Of a DNA stretch of 64,000 nucleotides, positions 15,600-24,233 are shown in pieces. The first letter of the stretch is position 1. Every line of letters starts with the position of its first letter. This stretch comes from Lachnospiraceae bacterium. Lineage in GTDB: Bacteria > Bacillota > Clostridia > Lachnospirales > Lachnospiraceae. Location: positions 1-64,000 of the forward strand of contig CAADTT010000136.1 in the NCBI GenBank assembly GCA_900752065.1. The letters are read 5' to 3'. A program made the position numbers and the translations under genes. The notes beneath the pieces were generated by a model. The model saw only the letters and a program-made list of their open reading frames with translations, was not told the DNA's origin and did no database searches.

Positions 15600-17018
15600 A
15601 TGGGAGAAAATTCAGTTGTTGTTGCGATTTGTATTGTCTATTTTGCTGCGATGGTTTTGATTGGTATAATTGCAGCCCGAAAAAACAAAAAAACGACGGA
15701 TTATCTGGTAGCAGGACGAAACCTGAATATTACGATGACTGCAATTACTCTTGCAGCCGTGCAGATTGGAGTCGGGATCGTTCTTAGCAGCGCTACCAAC
15801 GGATATAACGATGGTATATGGCCGGGTGTTTATTATGCGATCGGCTGCGGCGGAGGATTGATTATCGCCGGGCTTGTCACAGCAAAAAAGCTGCGTGCTC
15901 AGGAAGGATATGTCCCGATGGATTATTTTGAGCAGCGCTATGGACAAAGCCGTGCCATCCGCTTATGGGCGTGGCTCAGCAATGTTCCCAGTCTGTTGGG
16001 GATTTTTATTGCACAGTTATTAGCGGCAGGAGGTATTCTTGCCGGATTTGGAATCCCATTTAAAGCGGGTGTTGTCCTGACGGCTGTCGTTATTCTGATT
16101 TACTGTACTGTCGGCGGTATGTGGGGAGTTGTTCTGACAGATGTGGTGCAGACAACGATCATCGTAATTGGTGTTCCAATCCTTGCGATTGCTACTCTGA
16201 TCCAGTATGTTCATGCGGGCGGCAGTATCAGTGCAATTTTTGCGACACCGTTCATTCCTAAGGGGATGGGAACCCAATTTGTTTATCTGGTGCTTCCGTT
16301 TTTGCTTTCAATTTCTGTATCTTATGATGCGTATTCCAGAATCCAGTCTGCGAAAAATGTACGTACTGCGCAGATCGGTTCCATTATCGGCGGTATTCTG
16401 GTTATCATTGTTGGTGTTCTCTGTTCCACAATCGGCGTGGCGGCTAGAACGCTTTTTCCGGGTGTTACAGACGGTATTTTTACGATTACGGCAACAGGTG
16501 TCCTTCCGCCGGTCCTTGCGGGAATCGTTATTGCTGCGATTTTGTCTGCGGCTATGTCCAGTGCAAACTGCGTGATTTTGTCCATGGGTTCATCTTTTGC
16601 ACGTGACCTGTACAACAAATTCCTGCATCCGGAAGTGGAGAATCTGGATGATCTGCCAAAATCCAAACTGATATCTCAGGCAACAGTCCTTCTCGGCAGT
16701 CTGGTAGGAATATTTTTTGCTTTTCATATGACAGATATTCTGGATGCAATGATCATTTTCAATTATCCCTACATGGGGAGCCTTTTGATTCCGCTTCTGG
16801 GCGGGCTGGTATGGAAAGGAGCAACACGAAAAGGAGCCTTTGCGGCAGCAATAGCGGGAGGCATTGTAGGTGTGGTTTCCTTCCTGTTCGGTATTCCGGG
16901 ACCATTGTATGGCATGATGAACACCGACCTTTCTCTGCTGATCGCCTATATTGTTTCTGCTGTCTTTCTGGTTGTATTCAGTCTGGCAGACAGGAGTCAT
17001 TCACAGAAAAAGAAGTAA
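15600..17018 (+). CDS. Sodium:solute symporter family transporter
   Basis: This 472-residue integral membrane protein has about 13 hydrophobic segments and the layout of the SSS/SSF (SLC5-like) family. An early segment reads VAGRNLNITMTAITLAA, and a conserved region SAAMSSANCVILSMGSS lies near residue 318-334. It would import a small organic solute with Na+. The substrate cannot be read from sequence. Being the first gene of an operon with a reductase-like flavoprotein and a ferredoxin, under a GntR regulator, it probably imports the substrate of that redox pair, perhaps a carboxylate. Confidence 0.88.
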   Translation: MGENSVVVAICIVYFAAMVLIGIIAARKNKKTTDYLVAGRNLNITMTAITLAAVQIGVGIVLSSATNGYNDGIWPGVYYAIGCGGGLIIAGLVTAKKLRAQEGYVPMDYFEQRYGQSRAIRLWAWLSNVPSLLGIFIAQLLAAGGILAGFGIPFKAGVVLTAVVILIYCTVGGMWGVVLTDVVQTTIIVIGVPILAIATLIQYVHAGGSISAIFATPFIPKGMGTQFVYLVLPFLLSISVSYDAYSRIQSAKNVRTAQIGSIIGGILVIIVGVLCSTIGVAARTLFPGVTDGIFTITATGVLPPVLAGIVIAAILSAAMSSANCVILSMGSSFARDLYNKFLHPEVENLDDLPKSKLISQATVLLGSLVGIFFAFHMTDILDAMIIFNYPYMGSLLIPLLGGLVWKGATRKGAFAAAIAGGIVGVVSFLFGIPGPLYGMMNTDLSLLIAYIVSAVFLVVFSLADRSHSQKKK

Positions 17019-17032
17019 GGAGATAAAGAAAT

Positions 17033-18976
17033 ATGAACTATCAATGGCCCTATGAAAATGAAATGGATCAGGAAGAACGGCTTCAATCAGATGTTCTTGT
17101 TCTGGGCGGCGGTATGGCTGGATGTTATGCTGCGATTGCGGCGGCAAGACGCGGAAAAAAAGTAGTATTGGTGGAAAAGGGGGCGACTGTCCGCAGCGGT
17201 TCTGCCGGAAGCGGCTTTGATCACTGGGAATCTGCCTGCACGAACCCCTGCTCCAAAGTAACAGCGGAGGAGATCGCGAACGCTTATATTCATGAGCAGG
17301 ACGGCTATAGCAATGGGATCGCCCACTACATTGAATGTGAGGAAGGCTGGCACCGTCTTAAAGATATGGAGTCCTTTGGCGGGAAGATCCGTGATACAGA
17401 GGGTGAATTTGCCGGTGCAGATTTTCGTGACGAGAAGACAGGTCTGATGTTTGCGTATGACTATAAAAATAAATTTACGATCCGTGTCTGGGGCAGTACC
17501 TTTAAGCCCGCGTTGTACCGGGAATTAAAACGTCTGGGGGTTATCATCTGCGACCGTACAGAAGCTACCGCACTGCTGGTAAAAAAGGAAAATGGAAAGA
17601 AGCGTGGAATCGGTGCGCTGGGAATGAATGTACATACCGGGAAATTTATGATTTTTTCTTCCAAAACAACCGTTCTGGCAATGTCACGTCCGGCGCGCGT
17701 CTGGCTGTTTGATTCGGATCAGGTTGGCCTGTGTGAATTCCGTCCGACTCAGAGTATCGGCAGCGGGCATGCAATGGGATATCGTGCAGGAATCGAGTTT
17801 ACCATGATGGAAAAATCCGTCCGGGGAGAATTTTCCGCCGCCGGACGCAGTTTTCCGCCGTACAGTACCGGGAATAACCATAATACCTGGTATGCGGCAA
17901 CGATGGTGGATGCCCGCGGTGTTGAAATCCCGTATGTGGACCGCGACGGTAAAGAATTAAAGACGGTAAAGGAGCGTTATTATCCTGCTAAGGGTCAGAA
18001 ATTTTTCCTGAAAGGCGGCGTGATCGACAATCCAAAATATGAATATCGGGGGCCGGAGACTCTGGAGTTTGAAGAGCTGCTAAAGCGCGGGTATCAGCTT
18101 CCGTTTTATGCGGATCTGAGCAAGATGCCGGATGAAGAGCGCCGTGTCATCTGGGGGATGATGGTCGGTGAAGAAGGAAAAACGAAAATTCCTGTTTTGC
18201 AGAACTTCGAGAAGCGGGGATTTGACCCGTCCAGACACCGCTTGCAGTCCTATGGAACCGGATGGCAGTCAGCGGCATTTCTTGCACAGGAACGCCAGCT
18301 CTTCGGAGCGCCGGGCGGCATTTTTCATGATTGGAATCTGGAGACAAATATCTGTGGGATCTATGCTGCCGGAGACCAGCTTTACGCATCTGACTGCTGC
18401 GGTTTTGCGGCATCGACCGGATACTATGCAGGCAGGAAGGCGGCAGTTGCAAGTGAGGGATATACGATTGATGCACCGGCACCGGAAGAGATCCAAGAGG
18501 AAAAAGAACGTCTTTATGCACCATTGTTTGTGGAAGACGGAATGGATTGGCGCGAGCTTAATAAAGCGATTTCAAAAGCAATGCAGAATTACTGCGGCGG
18601 CGTAAAAAATGATATGCTGCTGAAACAGGGATTGGAGCTTTTAGAGTGCTATGAAAGGGAATTTGTTCCGCAGCTCTCCTGCCGCAATCCCCATGAATTG
18701 ATGCGCGCTCATGAGGTGCTGGATATTTTAGAGGTCAGCAAACTGATTCTTAATGCGTGTCTGCTGCGCAAATCCAGTTCTGTGCCGCTTTGCTTTGAGC
18801 GCAGTGATTATCCGGAGATGGATCCGCAGGAAAATGACTGTTTTATCACAATCTGGCAGGAGGATGGAGAAATAAAGAGCCGTCATGTTCCTAAGAATTA
18901 TTACGGGGATGTAAAGACCGGATATGAAGCGCACAATCAGGACTACAGAAAGGAGGCAGCAGGATATTATGAATAA
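17033..18976 (+). CDS. FAD-dependent oxidoreductase, AprA/fumarate-reductase-like flavoprotein
   Basis: This 647-residue protein has an N-terminal dinucleotide fold (GGGMAG at 25-30, VVLVEKG near 44-50) and the overall organisation of the succinate dehydrogenase/fumarate reductase/adenylylsulfate reductase alpha family. No signal peptide is seen, so it should be cytoplasmic. The next gene is a two-cluster ferredoxin overlapping its end, the pairing seen in AprAB. No sulfate-activation genes are nearby, so APS reduction is unlikely to be the role. It more probably reduces or oxidises an imported organic substrate using ferredoxin-linked electrons. The substrate is unknown. Confidence 0.8.
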   Translation: MNYQWPYENEMDQEERLQSDVLVLGGGMAGCYAAIAAARRGKKVVLVEKGATVRSGSAGSGFDHWESACTNPCSKVTAEEIANAYIHEQDGYSNGIAHYIECEEGWHRLKDMESFGGKIRDTEGEFAGADFRDEKTGLMFAYDYKNKFTIRVWGSTFKPALYRELKRLGVIICDRTEATALLVKKENGKKRGIGALGMNVHTGKFMIFSSKTTVLAMSRPARVWLFDSDQVGLCEFRPTQSIGSGHAMGYRAGIEFTMMEKSVRGEFSAAGRSFPPYSTGNNHNTWYAATMVDARGVEIPYVDRDGKELKTVKERYYPAKGQKFFLKGGVIDNPKYEYRGPETLEFEELLKRGYQLPFYADLSKMPDEERRVIWGMMVGEEGKTKIPVLQNFEKRGFDPSRHRLQSYGTGWQSAAFLAQERQLFGAPGGIFHDWNLETNICGIYAAGDQLYASDCCGFAASTGYYAGRKAAVASEGYTIDAPAPEEIQEEKERLYAPLFVEDGMDWRELNKAISKAMQNYCGGVKNDMLLKQGLELLECYEREFVPQLSCRNPHELMRAHEVLDILEVSKLILNACLLRKSSSVPLCFERSDYPEMDPQENDCFITIWQEDGEIKSRHVPKNYYGDVKTGYEAHNQDYRKEAAGYYE

Positions 18977-19241
18977 AATTACATTTACAGTATCTCCGGT
19001 TTCGTGCAGTGTAAAACCGATTTCTTTTGATCCGGAACTCTGTATCGGCTGCAATTGCTGTGCATCGGTGTGTCAGGTAGATATTCTGCTTCCTTCGCCT
19101 GAGAAGGGACAGCCGCCTATCGTGATGTACCCCGGAGAGTGCTATTACTGCGGCTCCTGCGTCATGGCATGCCCGGTAGAAAATGCGATCTCGCTCAGGC
19201 ATCCGCTTATGAACCAGACGAAATTTATTGAGATCCCTTAG
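18969..19241 (+). CDS. 2[4Fe-4S] ferredoxin partner of the flavoprotein
   Basis: This 90-residue protein has two [4Fe-4S] motifs: C25-x2-C28-x2-C31-x3-C35 and C58-x2-C61-x2-C64-x3-C68, the latter followed by proline. The ATG at 18969 overlaps the last codons of the flavoprotein gene and has an AGGAGG site upstream (18951-18956), which argues for a coupled two-subunit enzyme. It resembles AprB-type ferredoxins in cluster spacing but lacks the long AprB C-terminal tail. It probably passes electrons between a general carrier and the FAD of its partner. Confidence 0.88.
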   Translation: MNKITFTVSPVSCSVKPISFDPELCIGCNCCASVCQVDILLPSPEKGQPPIVMYPGECYYCGSCVMACPVENAISLRHPLMNQTKFIEIP

Positions 19242-19262
19242 ATTCCTGGATGAACCAGATGC

Positions 19263-19293
19263 GTTACAGTTCTGCCCCTGGCTGAACTGTAAC
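19263..19293 (+). repeat. Dispersed palindromic motif, copy 3, possible terminator of the ferredoxin operon
   Basis: GTTACAGTTC (19263-19272) and GAACTGTAAC (19284-19293) form a perfect 10-bp stem. The right arm belongs to the motif TGGCTGAACTGTAAC (19279-19293) shared with 32066-32080 and, with one change, 15476-15490. No T tract follows, so termination would be weak. Confidence 0.55.
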
Positions 19294-19333
19294 TAAGCCG
19301 TTGCAATACTATTATAAAAAAACGCAAAAAGCA

Positions 19334-19362
19334 TTGACAAATTTCTACATGAATAGTATGAT
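19334..19362 (+). promoter_or_regulatory. Promoter of the cobalamin riboswitch transcript
   Basis: TTGACA (19334-19339), 17 bases, TATGAT (19357-19362). Transcription would begin near 19369, about ten bases before the riboswitch. Confidence 0.75.
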
Positions 19363-19379
19363 ATGGGCGTGTAATTTAA

Positions 19380-19556
19380 TATTGCCGTATGAAGTGCAGG
19401 AGCTTCGGCTTTTGAAGAGGGAATCAGGTGAGAATCCTGAGCGATCCGGTCACTGTATTCAGGGAATACTGTTTCATGAGTCCATTGCATACCCATTTGT
19501 GAGAAGGCGAGACAGCGTAATGATCTGTAAGTCAGGAAACCTGCTTTGTATGTGAG
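19380..19556 (+). promoter_or_regulatory. Cobalamin riboswitch
   Basis: The stretch contains the conserved cobalamin aptamer core in order. A GAGGGAATCAGGTGAGAATCC-type segment lies at about 19417-19437, then CCGGTCACTGT at about 19446-19456. The 3' B12-box-like sequence AAGTCAGGAAACCTGC is at about 19529-19544. It lies right after its own promoter. No cobalamin gene follows: the nearest convincing gene on the + strand is hydC at 20064, which has a promoter of its own. A short stem (19614-19619 with 19632-19637, then TATTTTTAT) could be its expression-platform terminator. Confidence 0.88.
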
Positions 19557-19734
19557 ATGAACTTCCGTGTAAAGTTTAACATCCATTCGGAGCACGATTG
19601 TGTTCCGCGTCAGATGTCTGCAAGGGTAAGTAGACATTATTTTTATGACTTTAAGAATGCATCTCTTAGCATTTTTATTAAATACACAACTACCTCCTTC
19701 AGGAACAGGAATTCCGCAGCCTGTTCCCAGAGAG
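19557..19734 (+). other. Non-coding stretch downstream of the cobalamin riboswitch
   Basis: I see no convincing gene here. An open frame beginning at 19557 lacks a ribosome-binding site and runs through terminator-like stems. Small stems are present near 19588-19607 and at 19614-19637. Another pairs GGAACAGG with CCTGTTCC near 19702-19727. Confidence 0.5.
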
Positions 19735-19804
19735 ACACACAGTACATCCAAACCTTTCGGCTGGCGCTAAAACCGGATGGCGAAGACCGTACTGTGTGTT
19801 TTTT
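19735..19804 (+). terminator. Terminator-like stem with a 43-base structured loop
   Basis: ACACACAGTAC (19735-19745) pairs perfectly with GTACTGTGTGT (19789-19799), and T-rich sequence follows. The 43-base loop contains further complementary pieces (ATCC at 19746-19749 with GGAT near 19774). It would end the B12-riboswitch transcript about 430 bases after its start. The large loop is unusual for a terminator and may mark a repeated element or an RNA domain. Confidence 0.5.
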
Positions 19805-19890
19805 CTTTCTTATGCAGAAAAGCAGCCAGAGTGTGAAGGAGACGGAAAAAGTTGTATCTTATCTAAAATATGCAAAGGAGAGAAAAGTCT

Positions 19891-19950
19891 ATGTTAAGTA
19901 ATTGTCAAAGATGTCAGAAAAAGTCAGAAAATGTCAAAAATATCTTGTGA
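19891..19950 (+). CDS. Possible 19-residue leader peptide
   Basis: A short frame MLSNCQRCQKKSENVKNIL has a fair ribosome-binding site (AAAGGAGAG, 19874-19882) nine bases upstream and a C-x2-C motif. It ends exactly where the -35 element of the hyd promoter ends. It could be a translated leader or chance; there is no homology evidence. Confidence 0.2.
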   Translation: MLSNCQRCQKKSENVKNIL

Positions 19951-19973
19951 AAATCCCGAATATAATTTATAAT
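19945..19973 (+). promoter_or_regulatory. Promoter of the hydCBA operon
   Basis: TTGTGA (19945-19950), 17 bases, TATAAT (19968-19973). The TTGTGAAAAT sequence resembles half of a Rex (NADH-sensing repressor) site, but I do not see the second half. Transcription would start near 19980, about 85 bases before hydC. Confidence 0.7.
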
Positions 19974-20063
19974 CAAAAGCATAAATTGTGCAAAACATAT
20001 AATTCCGTAACAGGAAAGAATAGGAAACTGCTGCACAAATTTTATCCAGAAGGAGGAAAAAGA

Positions 20064-20546
20064 ATGCTGGATCAAAGCTATTATGAAAAGGCTGATGAGA
20101 TCATTGCCTTTTACGGTAAAAAACAGGCGTCCCTAATTCCGATTATGCAGGATATTCAGGGAGTGTACCGTTATCTGCCGGGAGAATTACTCACATATGT
20201 TGCAGAACAGATCGGCATCACAGAGGCAAAGGCCTACAGTGTTGCCACATTTTATGAGAATTTTTCATTTGAGGCGAAAGGAAAATACGTGATTAAGGTA
20301 TGTGATGGAACAGCCTGTCACGTGCGGAAATCCACGCCGATTCTGGAGGCATTTCAGAAGGAATTGGGATTGAGCGCAAAAAAACATACGACAGATGACA
20401 TGATGTTTACCGTGGAGACGGTGTCATGTCTCGGTGCGTGCGGACTGGCGCCTACCGTTATGGTAAACGAAGAGGTTCATCCCCGGATGACGCCGGAGAA
20501 GGTGCTGGAACTGATCCATGAATTGCGAGGTGATACGGATGATTGA
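20064..20546 (+). CDS. hydC: NADH-dependent [FeFe] hydrogenase, NuoE-like subunit
   Basis: This 160-residue thioredoxin-like [2Fe-2S] protein has ligands C80, C85, C122 and C126, the NuoE/HydC pattern. The ATG at 20064 follows AGAAGGAGG and gives the usual family length; the frame is open further upstream but has no better start there. In electron-bifurcating hydrogenases this subunit works with the NuoF-like HydB and the catalytic HydA to couple H2 to NAD and ferredoxin together. The next gene begins inside its last codons. Confidence 0.93.
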   Translation: MLDQSYYEKADEIIAFYGKKQASLIPIMQDIQGVYRYLPGELLTYVAEQIGITEAKAYSVATFYENFSFEAKGKYVIKVCDGTACHVRKSTPILEAFQKELGLSAKKHTTDDMMFTVETVSCLGACGLAPTVMVNEEVHPRMTPEKVLELIHELRGDTDD

Positions 20547-22419
20547 GAATAGAGAAGATTTATTAAAATGCCAGGAAGCGGCAGCGCAGGATATTTCCTC
20601 TTATGATTGCAGGATCCTTGTCTGTTCAGGTACAGGCTGTATTGCGACCGGATCCCAGAAGATTTATGATGAGTTTCTGAAAATTGTAAAGGACACTCCC
20701 GGAGTGAAGCTTGATTTTGCACCGCATGATGAAGACAAGCATATGGGTGTAAAAAAGACAGGCTGTCAGGGCGTCTGTGAACTGGGGCCTCTTGTGCGTA
20801 TTCAGAAGGGCGACAAGGTTGTACAGTATACGAAGGTTAAGACCAGCGACTGCAAAGAAATCTTTGAGCGTTCCGTACTGGGAGATGGCGTGGTGGAAAG
20901 CCTGCTTTACACGCAGAAAAACAAAAAATACAAGAGTCCTGATGAGATTCCGTTTATCTCCAAACAGACGAGGATCGTACTGGAGAACTGCGGAAAGTAC
21001 GATGCGGAATCTTTTGACGAATATCTGGCGAGCGGCGGATTCTCTGCTTTCCAGAAAGCTCTGTTTGAGATGACTCCGGCTGAGGTCGTGGATGAGGTGG
21101 ACAAATCTGGTCTGCGCGGACGCGGCGGCGGCGGTTTCCCTGCCGGAAGAAAGTGGAAGCAGGTAGCGAGACAGCCGGAAAAGGAGCGTTATGTAGTATG
21201 TAACGGTGACGAGGGTGATCCGGGAGCTTTCATGGACGGCTCTGTTATGGAGGGTGATCCGTATAAGCTGATCGAGGGAATGATGATTGCAGGATATGCG
21301 GTGGGCTCTCAGAACGGCTACATATATGTCCGTGCAGAATATCCCATGTCCGTGGCGAGACTGCGTCATGCTATTGCAGAGCTGGAGGAGAGGCATTTGC
21401 TGGGGGACAACATCCTGGGCACGGACTTCAGCTTCCATATGCATATCAACCGCGGAGCGGGAGCTTTCGTGTGCGGTGAGGGAAGCGCTCTGACGGCTTC
21501 TATCGAAGGAAACAGGGGAATGCCCCGTGTAAAACCGCCCCGTACAGTAGAAAAGGGACTTTGGGCGAAGCCTACTGTCCTGAATAATGTAGAGACATAT
21601 GCAAATGTGCCGAAAATCATTTTGCAGGGCGCTGACTGGTACCGAAGCATCGGGACTGAGGGTACACCGGGAACGAAGACCTTCTCCCTGACAGGTTCCA
21701 TCCAGAACACAGGACTGATCGAGGTGCCGATGGGAACCACACTGAGAGAGATCATCTTTGATATCGGCGGCGGAATGAAGGACGGAGGAACCTTCAAAGC
21801 GGTTCAGATCGGCGGTCCCTCCGGCGGATGTCTGACAGAACAGCATCTGGATGTGCCCCTTGACTTTGAGTCAATCAAGAAATTCGGTGCGATCATTGGC
21901 TCCGGCGGTCTGGTGGTTATGGATGATCATACCTGTATGGTAGAGGTAGCCCGCTTCTTCATGAGTTTCACTCAGAGAGAATCCTGCGGAAAATGTGTTC
22001 CCTGCCGTGAGGGAACGAAGCGTATGCTGGAGATCCTGGAGAAAATTGTTGACGGAAAGGGCGAGCTGGAGGATCTGGACAGACTGGAAGAGCTGGCTGA
22101 AATGGTCAAGAGCATGGCACTGTGCGGACTGGGCAAGAGCGCCCCGCTTCCTGTGCTGAGTACCCTGAAATTATTCCGTGATGAATACGAGGAGCACATT
22201 ATAGATAAAAAATGTAAGGCGAAAGTCTGTACCGCGATGCGCCGCTTTGTCATCAATCCTGAGTATTGTAAAGGATGCGGCAAGTGCGCGAAGAACTGCC
22301 CGGTAGGTGCAATCACAGGCGTGCGCAAGCAGTGTTATCACATTGATCCGGAAATCTGCATTAAGTGCGAAGCATGTAAGGATAACTGTGCATTTGATGC
22401 AATTTATGTAGAGGCATAG
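20539..22419 (+). CDS. hydB: NADH-dependent [FeFe] hydrogenase, NuoF-like subunit
   Basis: This 626-residue protein has four parts. An N-terminal [2Fe-2S] thioredoxin-like domain contains CSGTGC. The FMN/NADH-binding NuoF core has the glycine-rich GRGGGGFPAGRKW. A [4Fe-4S] site reads CGKCVPCREGT, and a C-terminal 2[4Fe-4S] ferredoxin domain reads CKGCGKC and CIKCEAC. The N- and C-terminal additions distinguish HydB of bifurcating hydrogenases from plain NuoF. The ATG at 20539 has GAGGTGA just upstream and overlaps hydC by eight bases. Confidence 0.93.
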   Translation: MIENREDLLKCQEAAAQDISSYDCRILVCSGTGCIATGSQKIYDEFLKIVKDTPGVKLDFAPHDEDKHMGVKKTGCQGVCELGPLVRIQKGDKVVQYTKVKTSDCKEIFERSVLGDGVVESLLYTQKNKKYKSPDEIPFISKQTRIVLENCGKYDAESFDEYLASGGFSAFQKALFEMTPAEVVDEVDKSGLRGRGGGGFPAGRKWKQVARQPEKERYVVCNGDEGDPGAFMDGSVMEGDPYKLIEGMMIAGYAVGSQNGYIYVRAEYPMSVARLRHAIAELEERHLLGDNILGTDFSFHMHINRGAGAFVCGEGSALTASIEGNRGMPRVKPPRTVEKGLWAKPTVLNNVETYANVPKIILQGADWYRSIGTEGTPGTKTFSLTGSIQNTGLIEVPMGTTLREIIFDIGGGMKDGGTFKAVQIGGPSGGCLTEQHLDVPLDFESIKKFGAIIGSGGLVVMDDHTCMVEVARFFMSFTQRESCGKCVPCREGTKRMLEILEKIVDGKGELEDLDRLEELAEMVKSMALCGLGKSAPLPVLSTLKLFRDEYEEHIIDKKCKAKVCTAMRRFVINPEYCKGCGKCAKNCPVGAITGVRKQCYHIDPEICIKCEACKDNCAFDAIYVEA

Positions 22420-22429
22420 GAGGACGCAT

Positions 22430-24127
22430 ATGGGAACAATTACAATTGACGGTAGAAAAGTTGAATTTACCGATGAAAAGAATGTCCTGTCTATTATCCG
22501 AAAAGCCGGCATCGACATTCCGACACTTTGTTATCACTCGGAGCTTTCCACCTTCGGAGCCTGTCGTCTGTGTACCGTAGAGGATGACAGAGGAAGAACC
22601 TTCGCTTCCTGCTCTGAGGAGCCGAGAGATGGTATGATAATCTATACCAATACCGCTAAATTGAAAAAATATAGAAAATTAATCATTGAGCTGCTTTTGG
22701 CGGCACATTGCAGAGATTGTACGACCTGCGTGAAGAGCGGCAACTGTAACCTGCAGACGCTGGCCCACCGTTTCGGCGTAACGAATGTCCGTTTCGAGGA
22801 CTATAAGGAGAGAAGACCGCTGGACTTCAGTTCTCCGTCTATCGTGCGTGACCCGAACAAATGTATTTTATGCGGAAACTGTGTGCGTGTCTGTGAGGAG
22901 CTTCAGGGCGTAGGCGTTCTCGGTTTTGCAGAGCGTGGTTCGGACGCTATGGTCATGACGGCATTTAATAAACCGATCGGCACGACAGACTGCGTAAACT
23001 GCGGACAGTGCCGTGTCTTCTGTCCGACAGGAGCGATCAGCATCCGTTCTGACAAGGATGCCGTATGGGATGTGCTGGCAGATCCTGAAGTGCGCGTGGT
23101 AGCACAGGTGGCTCCGGCTGTGCGTGTGGCTGTAGGCGAGGCTTTTGGACTTCCAAAGGGAAAGAGCGTGATGGGAAAAATTGTCAATGTTCTTCACCGT
23201 ATGGGCTTTGACGAGGTATATGATACGACCTTTAGTGCAGATCTTACGATCATGGAGGAGTCTGCAGAGTTCCTGGATCGTGTGAAAAATGGAGGAAAGC
23301 TGCCGCTTCTGACCTCCTGCTGCCCGGCATGGGTGAAGTATGTGGACGATCAATTCCCGGAATACAGGGAGCATGTTTCTACCTGCCGTTCTCCTCAAGG
23401 AATGATGTCGGCGGTGGTAAAAGAATATTTCCGTGATCCTGTACATGCAAAAGGGAAAAAGACAGTGATGGTATCCATCATGCCGTGTACGGCAAAGAAG
23501 ATGGAGGCGAACCGCCCGAACAGCTATACGAAGGGCGAGAAAGATACAGACTATGTCATCACTACGACAGAACTGATTGAGATGATTCGTACTACAGGTA
23601 TTTATTTTGCTGATCTGGAAGCGGAATCTTCCGATATTCCATTTGGTCTTGGCTCCGGCGGCGGCGTGATCTTCGGCGTGACAGGCGGTGTGACGGAAGC
23701 AGTGATCCGCAGACTGGCGCCGAATCATGACAAGGCTACGATGGAGGAGATCGCAGACTGCGGTGTCCGTCAGGAAGGCTTTATCCGAGAATTCTCCGTT
23801 CCGTATGACGGCATGGAAATCAAGATCTGTGTGGCAAGCGGTCTGGAAAATGCAAGAAAGGTCATGGAGCAGGTAAAGAGCGGTGAAAAGGAGTATCACC
23901 TGATTGAGATCATGGCATGCCGCAGAGGATGTATCATGGGCGGCGGACAGCCGCGTCTCGCAGGAGAGCGGACGAAGGCTGCCAGAACTCAGGGAATCTA
24001 TAAAGCGGACAATGTATCGGTTATCAAGAAATGTGACGAGAATCCGACGATCATTTCTCTGTATGACGGCTTCCTGAAAGGAAAAGAGCATGAACTGCTG
24101 CACAATGAGAGCTTCTGCGGAAAATAA
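22430..24127 (+). CDS. hydA: [FeFe] hydrogenase catalytic subunit
   Basis: This 565-residue group A [FeFe] hydrogenase has an N-terminal [2Fe-2S] domain (C34, C45, C48), the His-Cys3 cluster region and a 2[4Fe-4S] region. The H-cluster motifs are TSCCPAW (295-301), MPCTAKK (351-357) and ACRRGC with C497 and C501. It forms or uses H2. Together with hydC and hydB it makes the trimeric HydABC type, which in acetogens links H2 to NAD and ferredoxin. It lacks the extra C-terminal [2Fe-2S] domain present in the longer Thermotoga HydA. Confidence 0.96.
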   Translation: MGTITIDGRKVEFTDEKNVLSIIRKAGIDIPTLCYHSELSTFGACRLCTVEDDRGRTFASCSEEPRDGMIIYTNTAKLKKYRKLIIELLLAAHCRDCTTCVKSGNCNLQTLAHRFGVTNVRFEDYKERRPLDFSSPSIVRDPNKCILCGNCVRVCEELQGVGVLGFAERGSDAMVMTAFNKPIGTTDCVNCGQCRVFCPTGAISIRSDKDAVWDVLADPEVRVVAQVAPAVRVAVGEAFGLPKGKSVMGKIVNVLHRMGFDEVYDTTFSADLTIMEESAEFLDRVKNGGKLPLLTSCCPAWVKYVDDQFPEYREHVSTCRSPQGMMSAVVKEYFRDPVHAKGKKTVMVSIMPCTAKKMEANRPNSYTKGEKDTDYVITTTELIEMIRTTGIYFADLEAESSDIPFGLGSGGGVIFGVTGGVTEAVIRRLAPNHDKATMEEIADCGVRQEGFIREFSVPYDGMEIKICVASGLENARKVMEQVKSGEKEYHLIEIMACRRGCIMGGGQPRLAGERTKAARTQGIYKADNVSVIKKCDENPTIISLYDGFLKGKEHELLHNESFCGK

Positions 24128-24187
24128 AACAGCTTGATCTGACAGTTCCGAAGGACGTTTGACAAAGCAGATACCAGTCATAAACAT

Positions 24188-24226
24188 CCCCCTCGCTTCA
24201 TATACTGTAACAGTACAGCGAGGGGG
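24188..24226 (+). promoter_or_regulatory. spoIVA: Hairpin covering the spoIVA ribosome-binding site
   Basis: CCCCCTCGCT (24188-24197) pairs perfectly with AGCGAGGGGG (24217-24226), and an inner 5-bp stem (24203-24207 with 24211-24215) extends it. The right arm contains the G-rich ribosome-binding site of spoIVA, whose ATG is at 24234. Folding would hide that site, so it may limit translation or end read-through from hydA. Confidence 0.6.
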
Positions 24227-24233
24227 AATCTTT

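Noticed and set aside
19557..19901. Open frame of 114 codons after the cobalamin riboswitch
   Set aside because: No ribosome-binding site; it reads through a strong stem and T run and encodes no recognisable protein.
20626..21846. Minus-strand open frame opposite hydB (about 400 codons)
   Set aside because: Antisense shadow with no recognisable domain.
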